From Betaproteobacteria bacterium (GTDB taxonomy: Bacteria; Pseudomonadota; Gammaproteobacteria; Burkholderiales; Rhodocyclaceae): a stretch of DNA of 5,281 nt. The notes below the pieces were generated by a model. It did no database searches. It saw only the letters and a list, made by a program, of their open reading frames with translations, and had not been told where the DNA came from. Positions 1 through 5,281 of this stretch are shown here, in pieces. The number at the start of each line of letters is the position of its first letter. The stretch's first letter is position 1. The position numbers and the translations under genes are program-made. The stretch spans positions 1 to 5,281 of the forward strand of contig JAIFNM010000229.1 of the NCBI GenBank assembly GCA_020047725.1, read 5' to 3'.

Positions 1-787
1 GGATGCGTTCGAGCAGGCGCGGATCGGAAAAACTCTCGATGAACGCAGCCGGGATCTTCTCGCGGCGAATCTGTTTGATGATGCGCCCGACATCGGCCGC
101 CGAAGGCTCGGCATCGGTGTTGATGCCGACCGGCGAAATGAAGCTGATGCCGTAGGCGCGACTGAAATAGCCGAACGCGTCGTGCGAGGTGACGACCTTG
201 CGCCGCTCGGCCGGGATGGCGTTGAAGGACCGGCGAAGCTCGCCGTCGAGTGCGCCAATCTCCTGTTTGTATTTTGCTGCATTGGCCTGATACGCCGCTT
301 TTGCCCCCGGATCAGCGTCGCTCAGCGCTTGCGCTATGTTGTCGACGTAGCGCAGGGCATTGGAAAGATCCTGCCACGCATGCGGGTCGACCTCGCCGTC
401 GTGATCGTGATGACTTTCCCCCTGGACGTGTGGTCGTTTGAGCGTCTTGATCCCGGTACTGGCGGTAAGCACCTTGCCCCGATAGCCGGAGGACTTGACC
501 AGGCGGCCGATCCAGCCCTCGAAACCAAAGCCATTGACGATGACCAGCGTGGCCCGGGAAAGCGTTTTTGCATCGGCTGGCGTTGGCTGGTAGACGTGGG
601 CATCGGATTCCTGGGCGACCAGCGTGTGGACCTGGACCCGTTCGCCGCCGACGCGCTGGGTCATGTCACCAAGAATGCTGAAGCTGGCGACGACATTGAG
701 CGGTTCCGCTGCCGCGACATGGACGCCGAAACTTACTGCCACCATTGCCAGGAAGTGGCGGATGAGATGTTTTGACTGTTGCTTCAT
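1..787 (-). CDS. znuA: Zinc ABC transporter periplasmic substrate-binding protein ZnuA (C-terminus off window)
   Basis: This is the periplasmic metal-binding component of a cluster-9 (ZnuA/TroA family) ABC importer, which captures the ion and hands it to the permease encoded just upstream. 262 codons are visible from the ATG at 785-787; family members are about 290-300 residues, so perhaps 30-40 residues lie beyond the left edge. Residues 1-27 look like a Sec signal peptide (KHLIRH, a hydrophobic stretch, then AAA before EPL). Expected metal ligands are visible: H64 in DAHVYQP, H136 in DPHAWQD and H202 in SHDAFGYF. A His at the third site is typical of zinc binders, whereas manganese binders such as PsaA carry Glu there. 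A short acidic/His loop (SHHDHD, 125-130) precedes H136 and is much shorter than in enterobacterial ZnuA. The start lies 7 bases after the permease stop, with AAAGG about 10 bases upstream as ribosome site. It is the last of the transporter genes in the operon. Another divalent metal cannot be excluded. Confidence 0.9.
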   Translation of the reverse strand, partial: MKQQSKHLIRHFLAMVAVSFGVHVAAAEPLNVVASFSILGDMTQRVGGERVQVHTLVAQESDAHVYQPTPADAKTLSRATLVIVNGFGFEGWIGRLVKSSGYRGKVLTASTGIKTLKRPHVQGESHHDHDGEVDPHAWQDLSNALRYVDNIAQALSDADPGAKAAYQANAAKYKQEIGALDGELRRSFNAIPAERRKVVTSHDAFGYFSRAYGISFISPVGINTDAEPSAADVGRIIKQIRREKIPAAFIESFSDPRLLERI

Positions 788-794
788 TTGATTT

Positions 795-1682
795 CTACCT
801 TTCGAAATGCCAGCGCGGACGCAAGTGGCTGACCAGCGGCCCGAGCGGACCAATTGCCATCGACAGCAAATAGAGGCCGCCAAGGGTGAGGACAATCGCC
901 GGGCCGGCCGGCAGATTGACGTAATACGAGAGCAGCAGGCCGATCAGCGAGCCGCTGAAGGCGATCACGACTGCCACCAGAATGAGCGGAACGATGTTGC
1001 CGACCCAGAAGCGTGCGGCAGCCGAAGGCAAAATCATGATGCCGACGGCCATCAGCGTACCGAGCGCATGGAATCCGCCGATCAGGTTGAGGACGACAAG
1101 CACCATGAAACCGTAATGCGCTACGGGACTAAGGCGGCTGATGCGCGCGAGATGCGCCGGATCACAGCATTCGAGTACGATCAGGCGCAACCCGAGAGCG
1201 ATGGCGACAATCGAGCACGAGGCGAAGCTGGCAAGCAGGAGCAGGGCGGCATCGTCCAGCGCCAGCACGCTGCCGAACAGCACATGCAGCAGATCCACGT
1301 TGCTGCCGCGCATCGAGATGATCAACACCCCGGCCGACAGTGACATCAGGTAGAAGGTCGCCAGACTGGTGTCTTCCTTGATCACCGAATTGCGCGCCAC
1401 GCCTCCGGCCAGCAGGGCGACGGCGATGCCGGCGACGAGGCCGCCGATGGTCATCGCCGACAGCGAAAGCCCGGCAAACAGGTAGCCGACGGCGGCCCCC
1501 GGCAGAATGGAGTGAGAAATGGCATCGCCAGCTAGGCTCATGCGGCGCAGCATGAGAAACACGCCGATCGGCGTGGCACCGAGCGAAAGCGCCAGGCAAC
1601 CGGCCAGCGCACGGCGCATGAAGCCGAATTCGATGAAGGGTGAAATCAGTGGGAAGCTGGTCAGCGTGTCGATCAGACTCAT
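795..1682 (-). CDS. znuB: Zinc ABC transporter permease ZnuB (ABC-3 family)
   Basis: This is the inner-membrane channel subunit of the metal importer, 295 residues, a normal length for the ABC-3 family (ZnuB/TroC/MntB). The protein is hydrophobic almost throughout, with about eight or nine likely membrane helices. Family landmarks are visible: the cytoplasmic-loop motif RRMSLAGDAISHSILPG at 46-62, GGFHALGTLMAVGIMILPSA at 202-221 followed by AARFW, and the C-terminal LSYYVNLPAGPA at 251-262. The SLAGDAISHS region precedes the segment expected to contact the ATPase. The ATG at 1680-1682 overlaps the stop of the ATPase gene by four bases (ATGA, 1679-1682), which indicates translational coupling; a GGAG lies about 11 bases upstream inside that gene. 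The binding-protein gene follows 7 bases after its stop. The family assignment is firm. Zinc as substrate is inferred mainly from the ligands of the neighbouring binding protein. Confidence 0.92.
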   Translation of the reverse strand: MSLIDTLTSFPLISPFIEFGFMRRALAGCLALSLGATPIGVFLMLRRMSLAGDAISHSILPGAAVGYLFAGLSLSAMTIGGLVAGIAVALLAGGVARNSVIKEDTSLATFYLMSLSAGVLIISMRGSNVDLLHVLFGSVLALDDAALLLLASFASCSIVAIALGLRLIVLECCDPAHLARISRLSPVAHYGFMVLVVLNLIGGFHALGTLMAVGIMILPSAAARFWVGNIVPLILVAVVIAFSGSLIGLLLSYYVNLPAGPAIVLTLGGLYLLSMAIGPLGPLVSHLRPRWHFER

Positions 1683-2473
1683 GAGTGACGGTGCTCCGCG
1701 GTGCTTTTCTCAGTATTGTGCTCGGTGTGGCAGATCGGCGCGTCGGGCGACTGGCTCTGCGCTTCAGCCAGATGACGGGCACGCAAAAGGTTCTGCTCGC
1801 TGAGGACCTCGGCGGTTGCGCCGCGGGCGACGACTTCGCGGGCCAGCAACAGCGTTTCCGGGTATTCCTGCCGGACGTGGTCGAAATCGTGCAGGACGCT
1901 GATTACCGTGCGGCCTTCTGCATTCCAGTGCCGAACCAGCGCCGCCAGATCGCGCACGGTATTGGCGTCGATGGCGCCGTAAGGTTCGTCGAGCAGCACG
2001 AGGGGCGAATCCTGCAATATCACTCGGGCAAAACGCGCTCTTTGCAACTGGCCACCGGAGAGCTGGCCGATCGGCCGATTTTCCAGTCCGCTCAGGCCGA
2101 CCGCCGCGATGGCGTCTTCGATGCGCTGGCGGGCGGCGCGATCAAAACTCCGGAAGGCGCCAAACTGGGACCACAGTCCCATCGCCACAAAGTCATGGAT
2201 CACGATCGGGAAAGTGCTGTCGAGCGTCGATTGTTGCGTGAGATAAGCAATGTTCTCGCGTTTGAGTCCGGCCAATTCGACATTTCCCTGCATCGGCCGC
2301 AACTCGCCGACGATACCCTTGAGCAAGGTTGACTTCCCGGCGCCGTTGGGTCCGACCACGGCCAGCAGACTACCGGCGGCAATGTCGCCCTTGAGGTGGT
2401 GGACTGCCGGATGCCGGTTGTAGCCGAGCGTCAGGTTGTCAAAGCGGACAATCGGCGACGCGCTGGAGGTCAT
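1679..2473 (-). CDS. znuC: Zinc ABC transporter ATP-binding protein ZnuC
   Basis: This is the cytoplasmic ATPase that powers the importer, 264 residues from the ATG at 2471-2473. All nucleotide-binding motifs are intact: Walker A GPNGAGKST at 41-49, Q-loop YLTQQ at 77-81, signature LSGGQ at 138-142, Walker B LVLLDEP at 158-164 with catalytic E163, and switch His H195 in VLHDFDH. The C-terminal tail after about residue 245 is polar and rich in His (CHTEH, then AEHRHS at the very end), recalling the His-rich tail of Escherichia coli ZnuC. The frame stays open upstream to 2632, but those 53 extra residues are Pro/Gly/Cys-rich and unlike any ABC N-terminus. The conserved domain begins right after the chosen ATG, which also overlaps the stop of a small upstream ORF by four bases. 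No strong Shine-Dalgarno sequence precedes it, consistent with reinitiation. It overlaps znuB by four bases downstream. Confidence 0.93.
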   Translation of the reverse strand: MTSSASPIVRFDNLTLGYNRHPAVHHLKGDIAAGSLLAVVGPNGAGKSTLLKGIVGELRPMQGNVELAGLKRENIAYLTQQSTLDSTFPIVIHDFVAMGLWSQFGAFRSFDRAARQRIEDAIAAVGLSGLENRPIGQLSGGQLQRARFARVILQDSPLVLLDEPYGAIDANTVRDLAALVRHWNAEGRTVISVLHDFDHVRQEYPETLLLAREVVARGATAEVLSEQNLLRARHLAEAQSQSPDAPICHTEHNTEKSTAEHRHS

Positions 2474-2601
2474 GACAGTGCCCAGTGAATGGCCGACCAC
2501 AGGAGCGCCAGGGCCGCCGCTGCCCACGCCAGCCGCGCAAGAGCGCCCGCGCACAGGATCGGGTTGGGGCGTAGTTTTGTGCGAGGAGTTGGGGCATGCA
2601 T
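2470..2601 (-). CDS. Possible 43-residue single-helix membrane protein coupled to znuC
   Basis: A short frame runs from the ATG at 2599-2601 to a TGA that overlaps the znuC start by four bases (ATGA, 2470-2473), the same junction seen between znuC and znuB. The predicted product has a basic, Pro-rich N-terminus (APTPRTKLRPNP, 3-14) and then one long hydrophobic segment at about 15-42 (ALARLAWAAAALALLWSAIH within it), so it would be a one-helix inner-membrane protein with the N-terminus probably inside. Third positions are G or C in 27 of the 33 codons from residue 11 onward, but in only 3 of the first 10. There is no recognisable ribosome site upstream, and no alternative ATG, GTG or TTG in this frame before the stop at about 2675. 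I do not recognise the family. It could be a small accessory subunit, a leader peptide coupling translation into znuC, or a chance frame. Confidence 0.45.
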   Translation of the reverse strand: MHAPTPRTKLRPNPILCAGALARLAWAAAALALLWSAIHWALS

Positions 2602-2655
2602 GGGCGTGGCAATGCGCTGGAAAAGACGGCAATGCTGCCTGAATTTTCCCCTAAA

Positions 2656-2670
2656 TGCAACTTTGTTGCA
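2656..2670. promoter_or_regulatory. Perfect 6-3-6 palindrome upstream of the zinc operon; candidate operator (possibly Zur)
   Basis: TGCAAC-TTT-GTTGCA is a perfect inverted repeat with a 3-base spacer, centred 62 bases before the small ORF start and 190 before znuC. Fur-family repressors use 15-base sites of the same 6-3-6 form with TG and CA ends; the meningococcal Zur consensus, as I recall it, is TGTTAT-N3-ATAACA. The inner bases here differ, so Zur is an inference from position and symmetry. Two more copies of the half-site lie at 2686-2691 and 2709-2714. I found no convincing -35/-10 pair on the minus strand between 2602 and 2714, so where the operon promoter lies is uncertain. Confidence 0.4.
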
Positions 2671-2699
2671 CTAGCGGGTGGGCGTGTTGCAAGAACGTA

Positions 2700-4352
2700 T
2701 CACGTATGTGCAACGACGGTCGTGGCCTGAAATTCCCGCTGGTAACGTTCCAGACTGTTGATCGAACCACAGACGAAAAGCGCGTCGTCCGGGCGCAACG
2801 AAAAGTCGGCATCGAATTCGACCAGCACCTCGTGGCCGCGTTCGACGGCGACGACCTTGGCGCCGGTTCGTTCGAGTACCTCGCTGTGCCAGGGATGGGC
2901 ACCAGCCAGCGTACCTGCGCTCAGGCGACTGAACTTGATCCGGTTTTCAACGGGGATGATCTGCTCGTCGAGCAGGTGATAGGCAAGAATCTGTCCGGCG
3001 ACCTGACCTTCTGAAATCGCGAAATCGGCGCCTGAGCGGTAGAGTCGCGCCGTATTTGGTGTCCGATTGACACGCACGATGAGCGGGACCTCGGGCGCGT
3101 ACTCACGCACCACAGCGGTGGCAAAGACGGATTCGCTGTCATCGCCCAGGGCGAGAATGACGGCACTGGCTTCGCGAACTCTGGCCCGATCAAGCGTGGC
3201 CAGTTCGAGGACGTTGCCGACAACATCGACGCCCGGCGCTGATTTGAGGTCAATCACGACGCATTCTTCTTTTGCGTCATGCAGCATCTCAATAACCTTT
3301 CGCCCTACGGAGCCGTAACCGGCAAGCACGATGGGGCCAGTGCGGCGAATCGGGTTGGCCATGCGTTCGGCTTTTTCGAGGTTGGCGTGGGTGCCGACAA
3401 CGACGAGAATCCCACCGGGTTCCACGAGCGTATCCGGCCCCTTGGTCGTCGTGAAAACACCCGTGTTCCACTGGCCGATGACCGATACACCATGCTCCTC
3501 GCGTAGATGCAGATCGCCAAGCCTCCTTCCGGCCAGCGGACTATCCTCGCGGATGCGGAACTCAGCCATTCCCACCTTGCTGCCCAGCAGATGCATGCCT
3601 TCGGCCGGTGGGCTGATGCGTGTACTGGCGCGCGAAGCCAGAGCGGCACCGAGTACATGCGCTGGTGTGAATACGTCGGTGGCGCCAATGCGGACCATCG
3701 GCGGCCGGTAGAGCGGATCATCGGCCAGGGCAAAGAGTGAGCCGGTGAAACCGTGTTCGCGGACAATCAACGTGCAGGTGGCATTGGCGTGATCCCCGGC
3801 ATTGGTGACCACTGCTCGCGCATCTTTTACCCGCGCCAGAACCGAAGGGTCCTCGGCCAGTTTGCCGAAAACCACGTTGTACTTGCGATCGCGGAGGTTG
3901 CGCGCCAGTTCCATGTCCTCTTCAAAAATGACGAAGGGGCTATCCATGCGCTTGAATTCTTCGAGCAGGGACTCGATTGCCGGCCCATAACGGTAGAAAA
4001 GAACCTTGCCGGCCATCGGAGGCAGCACGTGTTGCAAGCGAACTTCAAACTGTTCTTCAAAGTAGGGCAGTACGAATAACGGGAAAATCAGGAAGGCCAG
4101 GAACTGGCCAAAAAATGGGCAGATGATGACAAACAGCGCCAAGGCCGGGTGATTCCAGTGGTTGTCACCACCATAACCGGTGGTGGTGAGCGTTTCGGAT
4201 GCCCATTGAATGCCCTGCAGAAAAGTGCGCGGATTTCCCTCCAGATGGTTCATGCCGAGCATGTAGAGCGTACCGAGAACGAGAACCGCCGTGGGTAGAA
4301 GGGCAAGTAGCACGAACAGGCGCTTGGTCGAACGCTTGAGTTGTAGAGACAT
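2700..4352 (-). CDS. Two-helix potassium channel protein with tandem RCK (TrkA-N/TrkA-C) domains
   Basis: This is a 550-residue inner-membrane potassium channel protein gated by cytosolic regulatory domains, with the architecture of GsuK-type channels. Hydrophobic helices lie at about 11-33 and 68-97, flanking a pore helix and the filter TTTGYGGD (56-63). A first RCK unit spans about 115-330, with a TrkA-C part starting near MAEFRIREDSPLAG (262-275). A second spans about 338-538: its Rossmann motif GYGSVG (345-350) and the Asp of VVIDLKS are typical of NAD-binding TrkA-N domains, followed by TrkA-C from about 472. The first RCK lacks a glycine-rich loop (LFYRYGPAIESL at 118-129), so it probably does not bind a dinucleotide. 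The ATG at 4350-4352 is preceded by a plausible promoter and only a weak ribosome site. The gene ends 98 bases before the small ORF of the zinc operon. The ion and the gating ligand cannot be settled from sequence. Confidence 0.88.
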   Translation of the reverse strand: MSLQLKRSTKRLFVLLALLPTAVLVLGTLYMLGMNHLEGNPRTFLQGIQWASETLTTTGYGGDNHWNHPALALFVIICPFFGQFLAFLIFPLFVLPYFEEQFEVRLQHVLPPMAGKVLFYRYGPAIESLLEEFKRMDSPFVIFEEDMELARNLRDRKYNVVFGKLAEDPSVLARVKDARAVVTNAGDHANATCTLIVREHGFTGSLFALADDPLYRPPMVRIGATDVFTPAHVLGAALASRASTRISPPAEGMHLLGSKVGMAEFRIREDSPLAGRRLGDLHLREEHGVSVIGQWNTGVFTTTKGPDTLVEPGGILVVVGTHANLEKAERMANPIRRTGPIVLAGYGSVGRKVIEMLHDAKEECVVIDLKSAPGVDVVGNVLELATLDRARVREASAVILALGDDSESVFATAVVREYAPEVPLIVRVNRTPNTARLYRSGADFAISEGQVAGQILAYHLLDEQIIPVENRIKFSRLSAGTLAGAHPWHSEVLERTGAKVVAVERGHEVLVEFDADFSLRPDDALFVCGSINSLERYQREFQATTVVAHT

Positions 4353-4382
4353 GTCATGTCGCTCGTTATTCTAATAGCCCGA

Positions 4383-4411
4383 AGTATCTACGGCGTTCAC
4401 GGCTGGGTCAA
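4383..4411 (-). promoter_or_regulatory. Sigma-70-like promoter for the potassium channel gene
   Basis: On the minus strand TTGACC (4406-4411) and GATACT (4383-4388) are separated by exactly 17 bases; they match the -35 and -10 consensus at 5 of 6 and 4 of 6 positions. A transcript would start near 4376, leaving a leader of about 24 bases before the ATG at 4352. A second -10-like hexamer, TAGAAT (4368-4373), lies closer to the gene but has no -35 partner at the right distance. Confidence 0.5.
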
Positions 4412-4443
4412 ATATCAGACGTAAAGTGTCCAAGTCGGTGGGG

Positions 4444-4449
4444 TAAAAT
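4444..4449 (+). promoter_or_regulatory. Probable -10 element of tadA, placed for a leaderless or near-leaderless transcript
   Basis: TAAAAT matches the sigma-70 -10 consensus at 5 of 6 positions and ends 6 bases before the tadA ATG (4456). A transcript from it would start at or next to the start codon. No good -35 hexamer is present 16-18 bases upstream (the sequence there is GTAAAG), and no extended TGn motif precedes it, so this would be a weak or activator-assisted promoter. No Shine-Dalgarno sequence lies at normal spacing; GGTGGGG at 4437-4443 is too far away. Confidence 0.35.
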
Positions 4450-4455
4450 CGCCGG

Positions 4456-4917
4456 ATGGATGATGAATTCTATATGCGCGAAGCACTCTCACTGGCACGC
4501 GCGGCCGAGTGTCTTGGCGAAGTGCCGGTGGGGGCGATCGTGGTGCGCGATGGTGAAATCGTGGGACGTGGTTTCAATTCACCCATCGGTGAATCGGATC
4601 CGACCGCGCATGCTGAAATCGCTGCCTTGCGCGATGCAGCACGCCGGCTTGAGAACTACCGGCTGCCCGGCTGCGAGCTCTTTGTAACGCTTGAACCATG
4701 CGCCATGTGTGCCGGAGCGATGCTGCATTCGCGGATTGCGCGGGTGGTTTATGGCGCTCGCGATCTGAAAACCGGCGTTCACGGGAGCGTTGTTGATCTC
4801 TTTGCCGTGGAGCGCCTGAATCACCATACTGTGGTTGTCGGAGGGGTGCTGGCCGAGGAGTGTGGGCAACTGCTCTCCAGCTTTTTTGCCATGCGCCGAG
4901 CCAAGCGGGATCAATAG
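4456..4917 (+). CDS. tadA: tRNA-specific adenosine deaminase TadA
   Basis: TadA deaminates adenosine 34 to inosine in the anticodon of tRNA-Arg (ACG), allowing one tRNA to read CGU, CGC and CGA; it acts in the cytoplasm as a zinc-dependent homodimer and is essential in E. coli. The 153-residue product is normal length for the short bacterial form and carries the full cytidine/deoxycytidylate deaminase signature: H52 and proton-shuttle E54 in DPTAHAEI, and zinc cysteines C82 and C85 in LEPCAMCAGAM. Other family residues are the early GEVPVGAIVV (21-30), N41 in GFNSPIG, and the C-terminal LLSSFFAMRR that contributes to tRNA binding. The ATG at 4456 is preferred to the one at 4474 because DDEFYMREAL aligns with the family's N-terminal helix. 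It is divergent from the potassium channel gene and is followed after 2 bases by an L,D-transpeptidase-like gene, so the two are probably co-transcribed. Confidence 0.97.
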   Translation: MDDEFYMREALSLARAAECLGEVPVGAIVVRDGEIVGRGFNSPIGESDPTAHAEIAALRDAARRLENYRLPGCELFVTLEPCAMCAGAMLHSRIARVVYGARDLKTGVHGSVVDLFAVERLNHHTVVVGGVLAEECGQLLSSFFAMRRAKRDQ

Positions 4918-4919
4918 AC

Positions 4920-5281
4920 GTGCGTATCCAGATTTCAATTCCGCAGCAAACGCTGATCTTGTTAGACGAAGGAGGGCAGGTGGTGCGCTGCTATTCGGTA
5001 TCGACGGCCACCAATGGGGCAGGGGAAGAACGTGGAAGCTATTGCACGCCGCGCGGGAAGCATCTCATCCGCGCCCGGATTGGCGCTGGTCAACCGGAAA
5101 ACACCGTCTTTGTTGCGCGCCGTCCAAGCGGCGAGATTTACTCCCCGGAACTTGGCGCGGCTTTCCCTGAACGCGACTGGATTCTCACGCGCATTCTGTG
5201 GCTATCCGGTTGTGAACCCGAGCGCAACCGGCTGGGCCGCGTCGATACCATGCGTCGCTACATCTACATTCACGGCTGCCC
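4920..5281 (+). CDS. L,D-transpeptidase (YkuD/ErfK family), C-terminus off window
   Basis: The visible 120 codons encode the first part of a YkuD-fold domain. Proteins of this family cross-link peptidoglycan or attach proteins to it through a Cys nucleophile. Family-like segments are the N-terminal strand IQISIPQQTLILLD (3-16), YSVSTATNGAGEERGS (25-40) leading into the conserved TPRGKHLI (43-50), and YIYIHGC (114-120), which matches the first conserved His-Gly of the active site. The catalytic SHGCxR motif should follow just past the right edge. The GTG at 4920 starts 2 bases after the tadA stop, with GCGGGA (4905-4910) about 9 bases upstream as ribosome site. No ATG start lies near, and an in-frame GTG at 4860 would be deep inside tadA. 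From this start there is no signal peptide, although the family normally works outside the cytoplasm. Family membership is well supported; activity is untested because the nucleophile is not in view. Confidence 0.82.
   Translation, partial: MRIQISIPQQTLILLDEGGQVVRCYSVSTATNGAGEERGSYCTPRGKHLIRARIGAGQPENTVFVARRPSGEIYSPELGAAFPERDWILTRILWLSGCEPERNRLGRVDTMRRYIYIHGC

Noticed and set aside
182..775. Long plus-strand open frame of 197 codons opposite znuA
   Set aside because: It lies wholly antisense to a clear ZnuA-family gene, its product has no recognisable domain, and such mirror frames are common in G+C-rich DNA.
807..1343. Plus-strand open frame opposite znuB with a Gln/Arg/Glu-rich product
   Set aside because: The composition is that of the reverse strand of a hydrophobic membrane-protein gene; there is no independent evidence of coding.
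1685..2332. Plus-strand open frame of 215 codons opposite znuC
   Set aside because: It is an antisense shadow of an intact ABC ATPase gene with every motif present.
2474..2632. N-terminal extension of ZnuC to an upstream ATG at 2632
   Set aside because: The extra 53 residues are Pro/Gly/Cys-rich and unlike ABC ATPases; the domain starts directly after the ATG at 2473, which forms a typical ATGA overlap.
2653..2670. The palindrome read as a rho-independent terminator for the channel gene
   Set aside because: On the minus strand the stem is only 6 base pairs with a 3-base loop and is followed by just three T residues, too weak for a confident terminator; operator is the better reading.
2695..2707. 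Direct repeat ACGTAT-C-ACGTAT at the end of the channel gene
   Set aside because: It is short and overlaps the last codons and stop; nothing else supports a function.
4368..4373. TAGAAT as the -10 element for the channel gene
   Set aside because: No matching -35 at 16-18 bases; the TTGACC-N17-GATACT pair slightly upstream is a better candidate.

Overview
The window is a dense, G+C-rich stretch of a bacterial chromosome. The protein sequences (TadA, a short YkuD-type L,D-transpeptidase, a two-RCK potassium channel protein and a ZnuABC-type importer) look proteobacterial. They best resemble a betaproteobacterium, perhaps of the Rhodocyclales. That placement is from memory of protein families, not a search, and the genus is a guess. 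There is no sign of a mobile element, tRNA or rRNA gene, CRISPR array or phage gene, and no gene-free stretch longer than about 110 bases.

Layout. Positions 1-2601 (minus strand, read right to left) hold a metal-uptake operon. It runs from a possible 43-residue single-helix membrane protein (2470-2601) to the ABC ATPase ZnuC (1679-2473), the permease ZnuB (795-1682) and the periplasmic binding protein ZnuA, which is cut by the left edge (1-787). The small ORF/znuC and znuC/znuB junctions are both 4-base ATGA stop/start overlaps, and znuB and znuA are 7 bases apart, so the set is tightly coupled. Histidines at all three expected ligand positions of ZnuA, a short His-rich loop in ZnuA and a His-rich tail on ZnuC point to zinc. 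Upstream of the operon (2656-2714) are four copies of the hexamer TGCAAC/GTTGCA. Two of them form a perfect 6-3-6 palindrome, which is a candidate operator, possibly for the zinc repressor Zur.

Positions 2700-4352 (minus strand) encode a potassium channel protein: a two-helix pore followed by two cytosolic RCK domains. It has its own plausible sigma-70 promoter in the 103-base divergent spacer. On the other side of that spacer, on the plus strand, tadA (4456-4917) encodes the tRNA adenosine deaminase that makes the wobble inosine. It is followed after 2 bases by a GTG-started L,D-transpeptidase-family gene that runs off the right edge (4920-5281).

Overall this is ordinary core-genome content: zinc uptake, potassium flux, tRNA modification and probable cell-wall enzymology. 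No novel system is evident. The points most worth a second look are the small coupled membrane ORF, the cluster of TGCAAC sites, and the apparent absence of an export signal on the L,D-transpeptidase-like protein.
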